From Cryoendolithus antarcticus (lineage: Eukaryota > Ascomycota > Dothideomycetes > Cladosporiales > Cladosporiaceae): 64,000 nt of DNA. Numbering within the stretch: position 1 is the first letter of the stretch; each line of letters opens with the position of its first letter. The stretch is from assembly GCA_002077065.1 (NCBI GenBank), contig NAJO01000016.1, positions 372,001-436,000 of the forward strand. The letters run 5' to 3'. The notes under the pieces were generated by a model that was given only the letters and a program-made list of their open reading frames with translations, was not told the origin of the DNA and made no database searches. This document shows positions 53,362 through 64,000 of the stretch, in pieces. The position numbers and the translations under genes were made by a program.

Positions 53362-54147
53362 ATGAGTCACAGAGACGACCTACCACACGTGATGATCCTC
53401 GAACGACCTGCGAATACGGGTACAGCCATGGAAGCAGACCTCGCAAACCTTGCCTCCCTCACCCTCGACGAACAGAGCGGCATACCTCCCTCGACTTTCC
53501 TCGCCTTGCCGGAAGCGCTTCGCCTTCTCATCTACGAACACCTCGAAGCCCCAGTGCCCGCCAATGGTTCGATACCCCTTTCGCCTCTTCCCAACGCGAA
53601 ACTTCGCACATGTCGCCAAGTCTATACCGAGTGCCTGCCAATTTACCGCACCGGTTGTGATATCTACTACAGCTCATCGCACTTCGATCTCATCCTAGAT
53701 GCCAGTATCTCCCAGTCTCAAGCCGAAGAACGCATCCTCTCAATCCCTGAGCAAGACTTTGATAAGATCGCCAACCTGACAACCACCGCCCTCTCCAGCA
53801 GACCGATGATCATGGCCAATCGAGTCTACACCCTCATACACCCCCACTGCGGCTGGCGCATCGAGTGGCACCGTGTGCCCGGTCAGCGCCAAGTTGCACC
53901 CATTCCATGCAAATTCGTTTCGGACGGCCGGGCATCCATATACCGAGAATTCATACCGCATTATGCACCAGTGGGTCCTGAATCGACGCAACGGTTACCG
54001 GTACTTGTGATTGGGTCTTGGGGTATGGTGTATGACCTATTAGCCGCGGAGCGCTGTGACGATGGTGAATGGGCACTTGTTGACGCCTGCACGAGGGTTC
54101 CGAAGCGGATCGGTGGATCGAGGGGACATCTGCTGGAGCTGATATAG
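53362..54147 (+). CDS. F-box/2EXR-like protein, paralogue 3
   Basis: A single exon; ATG 53362 gives 261 residues, while ATG 53428 would give 239 and is also plausible since homology starts after it. Blocks in order: FLALPEALRLLIYEHL, LRTCRQVYTECLPIYRTGCDIYYSSSHF, EQDFDKIANLTT, YTLIHPHCGWRIEW and a C-terminal GGSRGHLLELI, close in layout to paralogue 1. The frame is unbroken. It has no membrane segment or signal peptide. Function unknown. Confidence 0.7.
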   Translation: MSHRDDLPHVMILERPANTGTAMEADLANLASLTLDEQSGIPPSTFLALPEALRLLIYEHLEAPVPANGSIPLSPLPNAKLRTCRQVYTECLPIYRTGCDIYYSSSHFDLILDASISQSQAEERILSIPEQDFDKIANLTTTALSSRPMIMANRVYTLIHPHCGWRIEWHRVPGQRQVAPIPCKFVSDGRASIYREFIPHYAPVGPESTQRLPVLVIGSWGMVYDLLAAERCDDGEWALVDACTRVPKRIGGSRGHLLELI

Positions 54148-54678
54148 ACTAGGATGGTGGAGTGCGGTCTTCATGTTGGTGCGAGGAGTGGCGATACCAC
54201 CTCATCATTGAGCACATGAGAATCTAAGCAGCGTTTTGGTCTGGCGTCTCCAGGGCTGCTCAGGGCATCTTGGTCGTTGGTTCAAGTGCGAACTGGGTTG
54301 ACGGGCACGATGGATCCACCGACCGTTCGGAAGATTGGGTCGAGATCGTGGTCCCGAGCTGCGCGCCAGTCGGAGAGAAATGCCATAAGATGATTCATGG
54401 AGAGCAATGTCCTCACGCTTCGCGCGCACTCATGCTTCTGATTGAGATGCATGATGCATCGTCGGAGCGGTCAGTCATGAAAATTTACGCAGCTACATGT
54501 ATGATACATAGTGCAGTGCACGTAGAAAAGATTATGCTGTCAAAGCTATGATATAGACCACCGACCTTCCCCCTTACCGACCTTCCCCCTTTGAACCCCC
54601 TTTAGTTCATACATGCGACGCCAAGCACCCCAGCAAACACCAGCTCAATCTGCGCCGATCTAGATAAGATTCCGTTCA
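54148..54678. other. intergenic between convergent genes
   Basis: A tandem 'cgaccttccccctt' word occurs twice at about 54562-54591. Nothing else is recognised. Confidence 0.4.
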
Positions 54679-55917
54679 CTAGTTTCCACCGTGGCCATGC
54701 GCCTCAGCAATAGCCAACTGCAACTGCGCTCCTCCACTCTTGACAAACAGCGCCAGCCTGTCGCCGCCAATCATCGCTACCTCTGTAGCCATGGCGACCA
54801 TGCCCACACCAGCGATTGTGACCTGCACAAACACGAGCTTGGCGTAAAGCTTAATGAGCCTGAGGCGGGCAGCGCGGTCGAAAGACCTCCAAGCCTGGAC
54901 GAACACCTTCTTGGCCGAACCGCGAGCACTCATATCGAGCTCGCCGATGACTGAGCTGCGGTCGAAGGGCACAATGGTCTCCTGGTCATTTGGAAGGAGA
55001 GCAGCCTCGATGCGAGTAAGCGTGACTGCGGCCGGTAGCAGGATCGTGATAGCTACGAAGAGTGCGGTGGCAGGGACGGCTGCAAGCTTAAGCATATCCG
55101 CAGGGCACATCATGGGCATCTTGCCGGCAACATGAGCGTTGTGTAGCTTCTGTGGGATGCCAAGGGCGAAAGCCACAGCGATAGGGAGGATGACAGTGAC
55201 TTGCTGCGCGACGGAGAAGACTAGCGTAGGCAAAAGGATCGCCTTGCATTGCTTACGCGGGATGAAGCGCTTGTTCCAGGCCATGGTCGATGGCGTGGTG
55301 ATCATCTTGTGAGTCCATGCCATGTGTACGCGTGCAAGAGAGAGGGAGGCGAAGATGTAGGTGAATGCGTGGCCAAACACGCCCAAGCCGAGGAGACCGG
55401 CGAGAGTATTGGCTGTCAGGCCATGAAGAGCGTGGTAGAAGATTGCAAAGCCGAGCCCTCTCCAGCGTGCGGCGAACCCGCCAGTGCGTTGCAGATGGCC
55501 GATTGTAGTCGAGATCTTGGCTGTGATGGGCTTGTTCTGAATGACCATGATCTCCACATCGCGGTCGGCGTCCAGCGGTGCCTCCTTCTCGGAAACCTCC
55601 TCCTTGTATGCAGGCGGACTCGACTCGATGATGGCCGTAGTAGACGGCGACTCAATCATTGCGAGGGAAGCCATGACATTCCCGAGGGTGTATCGTACCG
55701 ATGCCATGAGTACCAGGACTATGATCGCGGTAATAGCCACTGGCAGGAACTCTCGCGGCTTCATCTCCATCTCCGGGCCTGCGGCCTCGTATAGCTTTGC
55801 ATCTGATTGCAGCTTCTCGAACAGCGTCGGGTTCATGCCTGAGAAGTGCCCGTGTGCTGCCCTCAGCCCTCTGCGAGCCAAATGCCCCAGCGCGGCGCTC
55901 TCCATGCTGCCTACCAT
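54679..55917 (-). CDS. polytopic membrane protein of unknown function, carrier-like motif
   Basis: A single exon of 412 residues. Hydrophobic segments lie at about 57-75, 160-190, 225-255, 275-300 and 365-390. The stretch TTIGHLQRTGGFAARWRGLGFAIFYHAL resembles the matrix-loop motif of mitochondrial carriers, but the PxD/E-x-x-K/R triple repeat is not visible, so I do not call it a carrier. Fungal proteins of this layout are common and poorly annotated. A second conserved block is VFVQAWRSFDRAARLRLIKLYAKL. The tail ends with a His/Gly-rich HGHGGN. Confidence 0.65.
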   Translation of the reverse strand: MVGSMESAALGHLARRGLRAAHGHFSGMNPTLFEKLQSDAKLYEAAGPEMEMKPREFLPVAITAIIVLVLMASVRYTLGNVMASLAMIESPSTTAIIESSPPAYKEEVSEKEAPLDADRDVEIMVIQNKPITAKISTTIGHLQRTGGFAARWRGLGFAIFYHALHGLTANTLAGLLGLGVFGHAFTYIFASLSLARVHMAWTHKMITTPSTMAWNKRFIPRKQCKAILLPTLVFSVAQQVTVILPIAVAFALGIPQKLHNAHVAGKMPMMCPADMLKLAAVPATALFVAITILLPAAVTLTRIEAALLPNDQETIVPFDRSSVIGELDMSARGSAKKVFVQAWRSFDRAARLRLIKLYAKLVFVQVTIAGVGMVAMATEVAMIGGDRLALFVKSGGAQLQLAIAEAHGHGGN

Positions 55918-56400
55918 TTTGTGTCCTGGTCAAAGATGTTCCCAGGCTTTGATGTGAAGGTAATGTATGAAGAGAGTGGAGTTTGAAAGATCGAAGGGGA
56001 TGATATGAAGTAGAAGGTATGGAAGTTGCTAGGTGTGAAGTGACGATGGTAGTTGCCTTGAGGGGCGAGAGCGAGTGCGAAGTGGCGCAGTTCACGTGTT
56101 CGCTTACCCGAATTAGGTCACGCTAGTGACGTCCTACTTGCGACGGATCATCATGCCTGGCTGCACATATACGCTCGCATACAAGCGTCCGACAACTCCG
56201 TCTCCTAGAAGAGTTTCTCCGAAACGCATACGAACGCGAGCTAGATGCGAAGAGATCTAGGCCGCTGCACCACCTTCCACCTGGAGGAGATACTCACCTC
56301 GGCCGAGATTGGGCAGCCAGTTAGACACTCGCTGTGTTCATGACGGAAGCATGATGCGCCTCGAGACTTTCGGACGAGCCTTCCTTCTAACACATCGCAT
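55918..56400. other. intergenic, nothing recognised
   Basis: Upstream region of the membrane protein gene and the end of the decayed peptidase gene; no other feature. Confidence 0.4.
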
Positions 56401-58751
56401 TCACGGCCATATCCTGTTCAATCCGACCAAGGCCTCCCACATCTCAGCGTCCGTCTCTCCCTCGGGCAGCGGCATATCTGCCAGCTCCGTGTATGGCGTC
56501 GAACGGCAGCCTGTCCGGCGAACACACCTTGACTTGCTCTCCCTCCTCAGCCTTTGTCAGCTTGCCAGTCTGGAAGTACTCCCTCAGTACTCTGCCAGCG
56601 CACATACTCACGGTAGCGTAAGTGCAGTGTCCTTCAGTGTCAACGTGGAGCTCTCCTGCTCCCACAAAGCCTTTTTTTCATCAACGCGATGTTCCTTCGA
56701 GGAGTCACGGGATCAATTGTGTTGCCCAAGAACAGTATCGGATGCCCTGTCTTTGCCGTGAAGTTCCCTTCGTATCTACAGGCTGGCCGCGCATGCCATG
56801 CGGTACATGCCAGCTGAATGACTGCCCACTCTTCTCCGATCAGACGTGATTGAGCTTGTATCTTCCTCGCATATTCGCGATACGACTCCTTTGTCTGACC
56901 AAGTCGTGATTGTCCATCGGGGCAAGCAATTGCGAAGTTGGCTGCGCCGTCATCACCTCCGCAAGCTTCACTATATGGCTCATCACTCAGACACGCTTCA
57001 CCGAAAGCGTGATCAAGTCGTGGCTCCAAGTAAGCGCGCTTGTATGATGCGAAGCTACTGCCGTTCCGCTGACTGATGTCGTAGAGTATTTGCGCCGTAA
57101 CAGTGAATTCGCGTAAGGGATGGTAGACGATGTCACGGAAGACTCGCTTGAGGTCATTGTAAGTGACGATGGCCGGACCGATGACTGCATCGCCGGGGAT
57201 ACCAATAGGCTCGTGGACAAAGTCTGCGATGATCTTCGCGACGCGTTCAATGATTGCAGCTGGGCCATCTTCGTCATACAATGGGCAATTGATCGGTCCA
57301 CCGAGCCGGCAGTATTTTCCAAGTTTGACGAACTCGAGATCAGTATCTGGCACATTAGTGGACCAGCCACCTGCCATGTAGTCAAAGGAGTCTGCCACTT
57401 CGTCCAGTACTGCCCGATGGATGCGATCTGGAAACATCGAGACCAACGTAGCTCCCAATGCCGTAGCTGAAGCCCCAGTATTGGATGACTTCAGCGTCCT
57501 TCTTGTGGGCAGTACGAGCAAGCGTGACTCGTTCGGTCGCTGATGTTGAAGTACTCGATTGTCGTAGGAGATGGGTGGCCACTTGTGCTCGCCACTCGCC
57601 ATGTCGTTCGAAGATCTCAATAATGTCACGAGCGACTGCTGCTGTCGATACGTGTTTTGCGATGCCCTGGAAGAATAAGTCGGCGTGTATGATACGAACA
57701 AAGGGACAACGTTGATACGCGCCTGCTCAGCATACCGCTTGCTACATCCCTCAGCCAAGGCTCGTCTGCTTGCCCACCCGTTGTCGAAAGAAGTGTCTGA
57801 GGTGCCGACTTAGCCGTACGCATTCGTCTCCATCTGCCATTTGCCTGCCGCGATCGAGTCGGGTTGGCAGATGATCGTTGGCATCGTGTGGTCCACACCT
57901 CGTGGATCAAAACCTTAGATATCGAAGTGCTGTATCGTCGTTAGTCAACCTTGTGGATTGAAGGCAACCATCGTGATTTCGTCCCGATATGAGTAGGCCC
58001 AGCTACATTCGCTACTCAGGGATCCAAAGATCTCAATTTGTGGATCTCAGTCCTTGTGGTTTGATCGATCGCACCATAAGAACGAATGCTTCAATGTGTC
58101 ACTGTTGAGAGAACGCTTGCCACAACTCACTCACAGCCACGTGCTTTCTCATCGACGTGGCAGGTGCAATTCGACTATCGTGATGACAACGATAGTAGCA
58201 CACGAATCTTCGGGCCTTCCAGAGCGCGGAGGTATATCAAGGCTTTGGTGCTGACACAACCGTATGAAAGGGAATGCGGTAGACTTACCTTTCCTTCACC
58301 ATTCCCACTCTCGGGTCCAGCACTGAGCAAGGTCCGGACATTCTTACCACCCCTCAGCACCTGCCCAATACCTGACCCACCGGGCCCACCAGGATTGAGT
58401 ACCACTGCACCACCGTACGCAGGGTCGGTCACAGGCACAGTAGCTTCGACTTTGACGACAGCAAGCTCTACTGTCTTGTTGGCTTCATCGCTGTGACCTT
58501 GCCAGTCCATCGGTACCTGAAGACGAGCACATTTGAAGTCGCCGAAGCAGTCGTGCCATGCGAAAGACGTGGAAGGCTTGATCTGACCTTAAGATTGGAC
58601 AGCGCTCTGGATGAAGGGCCTATTACCTACTGCGGCCCAGTGAAAGCACGCTGTCCGCAGCCTTCATGTTCTCGAGCTGTAAACGCTGCTGCTGTGGACT
58701 GCACCACGCCAGAGAGGCAGCGGTGAGCTGCGCAAGCTTTGCGAATACCAT
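56401..58751 (-). pseudogene. decayed secreted TAP-type serine peptidase (alpha/beta hydrolase, S33-like)
   Basis: Homology to fungal tripeptidyl/prolyl aminopeptidase-like hydrolases can be followed over 2.3 kb. A signal peptide (MVFAKLAQLTAASLAW) starts at 58751. It is followed by WHDCFGDFKCARLQVPMDWQ, VVLNPGGPGGSG, FDPRGVDHT, the nucleophile elbow GFSYG, VSMFPDRIHRAVLDEVADSFDYMAGGW, GHPILFLGNTIDPVTP and the catalytic His block TEGHCTYATVSMCAG. The frame is lost many times: TAA at 57917-57915 before GFDPRG, TAA at 57812-57810, an indel of about 5 bp beside the GFSYG motif (about 57455-57475), an indel in an A7 run (56672-56678) before the His block, and another near 56485. Introns alone cannot repair these. 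It should be inactive. Confidence 0.8.
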
Positions 58752-59558
58752 TCTGTCGCAAAGGGAGGCCTCACAGAAGCGCAGCAATGGGTAGACATCA
58801 CGGCCGCTGGCACATATTAACCCGTTGCATCAACTCCGCTTCATGACAGCTGCCTCTAGGTGGGGACATCTCGAACTCCGAGTGAATGCTCACACACCTT
58901 CCTCTTGCGGTAGCAGTGAAGCAATGACAAGCACTCGACCTCGAACAGAACCTTTCGCTGACTCGCGCCTTGTCAAAGGTAGTTTGACAGCCACTTCCCC
59001 TCTGGCAACGCAGGTCGGGGAATCAAGGACTACCTTCCGACTTCGCAAATATGTTCATGCAGGTCCGCGCAGCTGACTTGCGGATTTGCAGCTTGTACGG
59101 CCGTGTTTGGCTAGAGCTGGTTGCACGTGTCACTGTGGGCGCAGAGAGGCGCGAATATTGGATGCTGGTGGTGAGATGTCTGAATCAGCCGGTGCAGGCT
59201 CTGTCATTGCGCACATAGCGCTTGTATATCATCTCAGTTTCAAGCCTCAACTCTAAATGTGATCGTGATGCAAATGATCTGCCTCCCATCAATCAAACCT
59301 CAACCAAAGTTCACATGTCTATTGCAAAGATCGACAGGGTTTTCCGCTAAGAATTAGGCTGTTGTGGAGAAGTGGCTCGCTTGCGGGACCACTAGATGCT
59401 ACGACTCGTGCCCACGCCTTCTACCACCTTTCACTTCCTGAGAGAGCGGGTGAATCTCTGCACTGGACTGCCAGTCCTGAGTCTTCTCAGTACCTTGAAG
59501 ATCACTGGGCGGCGTTCACTGCGAGGACGGCCCGTCTACATTCCAGCCATCCTGCGTG
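58752..59558. other. intergenic between divergent genes
   Basis: No gene supported. It includes the former promoter of the peptidase and that of the following plus-strand gene. Confidence 0.4.
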
Positions 59559-60692
59559 ATGGTCCCTCGACTCGACAACACTGAGCGGCCGCTTCCCTTG
59601 CGACAGAACAACAATATGGAGCCACTACAGCAGCCATCGGCCGATGACGAGGCGATGGAGATCATCGACGCACGCCCAAAAACTCGGCCAAGCACGGCGC
59701 GCAGCTCTACTGACCCGTCGCCGTCAGCGATCCTGCAGGACTACTTTAGTAGTCTGCCTGCTGGGAGACCAGTCAGCAGTCACCGGAATCGCTCGCCTTA
59801 CTCACGCTCTCACCTGCGATCGAGATCTAGTGGATCTACCCTTCAAGCGCCGCTCATGACGCGCGCGCACTCTCTGCCATCAGTGCACGCCGCCTCACGC
59901 GCCTTCGAAAGCCCAAGTCCCTCCAGCGGCTCCTTGTCGCCCGCCCCTCGCTCACCCGCGAGAGTCCGATCGCCATTCAAGGAGCAACAACAGGACGCCT
60001 ACCTGCCGCCCCCTCGCTCACCAAGCTGGTACGAAGGCACGACCCCGAGCAGTGGCGGCGGAATCGAAAGTATACACGAGGATATGGAGCTGGACCTCAC
60101 ACCACGTGCGCAGCAACCTTTGCCGTCACCCTCAGCGATAGCAGGCGCCTCATTCTCGCGGTCGGGCTCGTTGCGCAGACGACCTGTGTCACCACTTCAC
60201 ACCACAGGCAATATGTCAGCACCTTTATTCCCAGCAAGTGTGATCGACCAGAATGTTCCGATCCATCACGCAACTACTTCGTCATCCTCGTCATCCTCGT
60301 CGCCGAGTCTAGGAGCGACGAAATTTAACGAGTCATTCCCCTCAGGCCTCTCGCTACATCACTATGCTAGCAACTCCAGCTTCTCCTCTCTCTCCTCTAC
60401 TCCGTCATCAATGCGGTCCAGGTCACCCTCGATATCATCGCTGGACACGATCGAAGACGCACCAGACGCCGAATCTGAGGCAGTCGAAGAGGAGCGCAAA
60501 CGGATCGCAGAGCGGGATGAAAGCGGCGAAGAGAGCGGCGAGGAAGAGGGAAGGCGGCGAAAGAGTCTGGATAGTAAGGGAGCCGGGTTTGGGTTTGGCA
60601 GAGGGAGCGTGGCGAGGGAGAAGAAGAGGTGGAGTATTTGTGGGGGCGAAAGGAGGGGAGATCTGGATCTAGAGACTATCTGGGAGGATTGA
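59559..60692 (+). CDS. Ser/Pro-rich disordered protein with a conserved C-terminal tail
   Basis: A single exon. The frame opens with GTG just before ATG 59559, which gives 377 residues. The body is low-complexity with many SP sites, RSPSP and SSSSSSSS runs, and basic patches. Two motifs look conserved: near residue 55, SAILQDYFSSLPAGRPVS, and the last 25 residues, KKRWSICGGERRGDLDLETI followed by WED, which I have the impression recurs as a C-terminal signature in ascomycete proteins of unknown function. An acidic ESGEESGEEEGRRRK stretch precedes it. No known domain. It could be a cell-cycle or signalling substrate, but this is inference. Confidence 0.7.
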   Translation: MVPRLDNTERPLPLRQNNNMEPLQQPSADDEAMEIIDARPKTRPSTARSSTDPSPSAILQDYFSSLPAGRPVSSHRNRSPYSRSHLRSRSSGSTLQAPLMTRAHSLPSVHAASRAFESPSPSSGSLSPAPRSPARVRSPFKEQQQDAYLPPPRSPSWYEGTTPSSGGGIESIHEDMELDLTPRAQQPLPSPSAIAGASFSRSGSLRRRPVSPLHTTGNMSAPLFPASVIDQNVPIHHATTSSSSSSSSPSLGATKFNESFPSGLSLHHYASNSSFSSLSSTPSSMRSRSPSISSLDTIEDAPDAESEAVEEERKRIAERDESGEESGEEEGRRRKSLDSKGAGFGFGRGSVAREKKRWSICGGERRGDLDLETIWED

Positions 60693-61634
60693 AGTTGCCC
60701 TTGGCAAAAAGTCATTCTCTGAGCCAGAAGATGGTACAAGAGGCGGCCGTGTCCACTTACGTGAAGCTGGTCGGTTGGACTAGCTTCCTGGCTGGAAGGG
60801 AGTGAACTGGGGGGCACCTCACTCGATGTCCTATATTTACCTACGGCGGACGGATCAAGCACACTTTGGAATGAGGAGAAAGTACGGACGGGAGCGGCGT
60901 TAACTCACGGCGTTACTGAGGATTGATGATTGCATTCAAGGCGTTGGCACGACAGGAAGACAATGTTCACGATACCCACGCTTCTCCACGAGAACCTAGA
61001 AACCAGCATTCGGATGATGGAAATGGAGCAAAGAGTTGCGGCCACGTTCGCTTAGCATAGCATACTATACCTCAGAGTAAACTCTTGCACCAGCGTACTG
61101 TCTAAATTCCATCCCTGAACTCACTTTTGTACTGTCACTTCGAGCTCAAACCCCACGCTGGGAGTGGATCAACCTTCCTATCTTGTCAATATCACGTGCT
61201 CCGTCACCGCGGGCCGAGCTCTCACGCAATACAAACTTCGAGATTTGCATCATCGTAAACCATGGGTTAGTAATCCACTTTTTCTAGTGTTGTACCTGTT
61301 GTAGCTTGTGCTAATGGCATAGTAGTCCATTGATCCACTTCCGCTGTAAGTCTATGGAGTCATCTGCTTGACTATCTTACTCCTATTCCCGAGTCTCTCA
61401 AATTCTATCGAGATCGCTGCAATCCAGCCGTTGCCCTTGCTCGCAGACTAGGCGCAAGTTGGGGAATCTGGCAGGCGCGACGGTGCGATCGAGGGTGCCC
61501 TAATTCGCGTTGTCATCTCATAGTCAAGGTCATGGGTGCATAGTGAGGGCGCAGGAGGGCCGGACACCAAGTTTACAAGGATCTGCGACATCGGCATACG
61601 AGCCCACTGGAGACACCGTTTGGGCGACGCAGAG
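60693..61634. other. intergenic, GCS1 promoter region
   Basis: No gene supported. A tiny spliced upstream ORF is possible: ATG at 61262 followed by a GTTAGT donor, a gctaat branch and a CATAG acceptor, giving only four codons. A Yap1-like word overlaps the donor. Confidence 0.4.
61267..61273. promoter_or_regulatory. Yap1-type AP-1 word (TTAGTAA) upstream of GCS1
   Basis: TTAGTAA matches the Yap1 response element TTASTAA, and glutathione synthesis genes are classic Yap1 targets. It is 362 bp before the ATG. The same bases form a good splice donor (GTTAGT), so the match may be accidental. Confidence 0.3.
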
Positions 61635-63776
61635 ATGGGCTTACTCGCTGTGGGAACACCTCTGGAATGGTCAGAGGCGAAGAAAGTCGCGAGCCATGTG
61701 CGAGAATGGGGCATTGAACAGTTGCTCGCTATCTGGAACAATGCGAAGGGTAAGGAACGAGATATGTTACTCTGGGGTGATGAGGTATGGTGAGCATACT
61801 CTTGTCTGTGTCGCGAACGGCACTGATCAGTGAACAAGATCGAGTATCTCGTGGTGGCATACGATGATGACAAGCGGACTGTGAAGCTGTCACTCCGGCA
61901 AGCGGACATTCTGGAGGCATTGGCCACCGACAAGGAGCTGCTGAAGCAGGGTGGAGGTGTGCCGGATCTGGCCAGAGGATCGGTCAAGTCAGTGACTGTC
62001 AGCGACTCGTGCGAGAGCGTGTGCTGACGACGAGTAGGGCAGGGAAGACTGCGCCAGTCTTTCATCCTGAGTTCGGGAGGTTCATGCTGGAAGCTACGCC
62101 AGGCGAGCCGTGGGGCATTGGCTTCAAGGACTTGCTTGATGTTGAACCCGACATGAAGTGGAGGTTAGTAGTATTTAGTCGATCGGAGTGGCAAACGCTG
62201 ACCTTGTCGCAGACGAAAGATCGCGAAAGAGCACATGGAGGCTCGAGAGTATCCCATCACACTGACAACGTTCCCTCGGCTCGGCAACAAGAACTCGCTC
62301 ACACCCGACTATCCCATCTCTGGACCTAAGCTTCGTTCTCAATTCCTCCCGGACGAGATCGCCAATCCACACATTCGCTTCCCGACCCTTGCGGCGAACA
62401 TACGATCGAGGCGAGGCAAGAAAGTGGAGCTCAATGTGCCAGTCTTCGTCGACACTAAGACGCCGCGGCCTTTCCAGGACCCTACTGTTGACTTTGGGAT
62501 GCACAACTGGCCTGAAGATGACGACGTGAGGAAAGGTGCCGCAAAGGAGGATTGTATCTACATGGACGCCATGGCCTTCGGGATGGGCTCTTGTTGTCTG
62601 CAGATCACCTTCCAAGCCAAGAACATCCTCGAGGGACGCAAAATGTACGATCAATTGTCGCCTCTTGGACCGATATTGCTGGCTCTCACAGCGGCAACGC
62701 CCATATACAAAGGATTTCTGGCCGATACTGACGTCCGCTGGAATCAAATCAGCCGCGCAGTAGACGATCGTACGCCCGAGGAGCTGGGTGAGAAGCCACT
62801 GAAGAACGATCGCTGGCGCATACCCAAGTCGCGATACGCAAGCAACAGTACCTACATCTCGCAAGACTCGCGGCTTCGACCGGAGTATCTTGATCCAAAT
62901 CTCATCGTTGATGAAGCCCTGAAGGCGCGTTTAGTGGAGGGTGGTATGGATGATCTCCTGGCAACGCACTTCGCGCATCTCTTCATTCGCGATCCAATCG
63001 TGGTCTTCGCCGAAGATCTTCAGGAGCTCGATCTGAACAAAGCAGATCATTTCGAGAACTTACAGTCCACGAACTGGCAGCACATGCGTTTCAAGCCGCC
63101 TCCGATTGGTAGTGACATTGGCTGGCGTGTAGAGGTCAGGCCGATGGAGATCCAGATCACGGACTTCGAGAATGCTGCTTTCTCTGTCTTTGTCGTGCTG
63201 ATTACACGGGCGATTTTGAGCTTTGACCTCAACTTCTACCTGCCGATTCCGAGTACGACTGAGAACATGGAGACTGCACACGCCCGCGATGCCGTGCTGG
63301 AGAAGAAGTTCTACTTCCGGAAAGACCCGCTGCCTAGGCGAGCTGGACGTACGAATGGCTCTGCACCAGGCTCTGCTGCTGGTACGCCGTTGCCTAGCAG
63401 GCCTGCCACGCCAGTGGGGAGTGTGGAGGATGAGTACGAGTTGATGAGTGTGAACGATATCATCAACGGCTCCGCTTCACCAGGTGGCTTTCCAGGTCTG
63501 ATACCGCTAGTGGAGAGTTATCTCGACTCGGTCAATGTCGACGTTGAGACGAGGTGCGAACTTGCACGGTACCTGAGCCTGATTCGAGGCAGGGCAAACG
63601 GAACTCTGTGGACCGCGGCGAAGTGGATAAGGCATTTCGTGAGGGAGCACAAGGAGTATCAGCAAGATAGCGCTGTTAGTGAGGGTATGACTTATGATCT
63701 TGTGAAGGCTGTGGAGAGGGTTACGGAGATGGAGGGGAAGGACGGGTTTGGGAGGGAGATGCTGGGAGGCAGATAG
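61635..63776 (+). CDS. GCS1: glutamate-cysteine ligase catalytic enzyme
   Basis: Four exons (61635-61784, 61839-61987, 62038-62163, 62213-63776) give 662 residues. The introns are 54, 50 and 49 nt, phases 0, 2, 2. The enzyme joins glutamate and cysteine with ATP, the first and limiting step of glutathione synthesis, in the cytosol. The N-terminus MGLLAVGTPLEWSEAKKVA is typical, followed by EYLVVAYDDDKRTVKLSLRQ, FHPEFGRFMLEATPG, the core MAFGMGSCCLQITFQAKNI (about 270-290), LTAATPIYKGFLADTDVRW and FENAAFSVFVVLITRAIL. The first intron uses a less common AAG acceptor. The first three exons are short and were placed by phase and family match. Confidence 0.95.
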
Positions 63777-64000
63777 TCAGACTCGAAACGGGCACGAGAT
63801 CTGACCAGTTCAGCGCTCTGTGGTAGCAGTAGTGTGGAACTGTGAATCTATGCACCTGTCCACTATCATCAACTACTGGCGCTTCCCTGCCCACATGATC
63901 TTTCCTGCATTGCTCAAGCCATTGCATACAGTCATCCCTCATGGAGATAGCGTCTGAAACTGGGTTCCGTGAGCGCGTTACCGCCAGTTCTGACCCCGTA

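Noticed and set aside
61262..61345. Mini-gene or spliced upstream ORF before GCS1
   Set aside because: Splicing would give only four codons and then a stop; not enough to call a gene.
1..64000. CRISPR arrays, bacterial operons, prophage, integrons
   Set aside because: The spliceosomal introns and gene content are fungal; no regularly spaced repeats were seen.
1..64000. Secondary-metabolite gene cluster
   Set aside because: No polyketide synthase, NRPS, terpene cyclase or P450 is present; the SDR and ABC pump alone are not evidence.

Overview
The window looks like nuclear DNA of a filamentous ascomycete. Its genes have short introns (about 46-70 nt) with GT..AG ends and CTRAC-type branch points, and they encode typical fungal proteins: a PDR-type ABC transporter, conventional kinesin, Vma6, His5, Rad6, a PDK1-type kinase and Gcs1. 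The style of the accessory proteins suggests Dothideomycetes, but that placement is inference. Most track-style ORFs are shadows. I rebuilt gene models by checking phase across each splice junction.

Layout. 0-1.5 kb: the first two exons of a low-complexity protein running off the left edge, next to a G-rich simple-sequence tract. 1.5-8.1 kb: a stretch with no supportable gene. 8.1-16.7 kb: a compact housekeeping block with an alpha/beta hydrolase, V-ATPase subunit d, an unknown fungal protein, histidinol-phosphate aminotransferase, a CTP-dependent diacylglycerol kinase-like protein and Rad6/Ubc2. 16.7-22.5 kb: an AT-rich probable relic, then a serine-hydrolase/ankyrin protein resembling a fungal NLR without its NTPase. 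22.5-25.3 kb: kinesin-1.

25.9-36.1 kb is the most unusual part. It holds four related, disabled copies of an unrecognised small protein family (here A, B, C, D). One copy carries a signal peptide, a Kex2-type site and a six-cysteine tail. Among them lie a UBE2O-like E2, a membrane-anchored short-chain dehydrogenase (SDR), a duplicated fragment of that SDR's 3' end, and a small Cys/His repeat gene in which each middle exon encodes exactly one module.

36.3-43.5 kb: a PDK1/Pkh-type kinase with a C-terminal PH-like region, a disordered protein and a small Cys/charged protein. 43.5-48.6 kb: a PDR transporter whose second intron lacks an AG acceptor. 48.8-54.1 kb: three paralogues of an F-box/2EXR-like family (one probably broken), an intron-containing tRNA-Glu and an aquaglyceroporin. 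54.7-58.8 kb: a membrane protein of unknown function and a heavily decayed secreted TAP-type serine peptidase. 59.5-63.8 kb: a disordered Ser/Pro-rich protein and glutamate-cysteine ligase.

The housekeeping genes are intact and share no obvious pathway. The accessory parts (16.7-18.3, 25.9-36, 48.8-58.8 kb) show duplication and decay by point nonsense mutations and small indels. This fits a locus that gains and loses small, possibly secreted, proteins.
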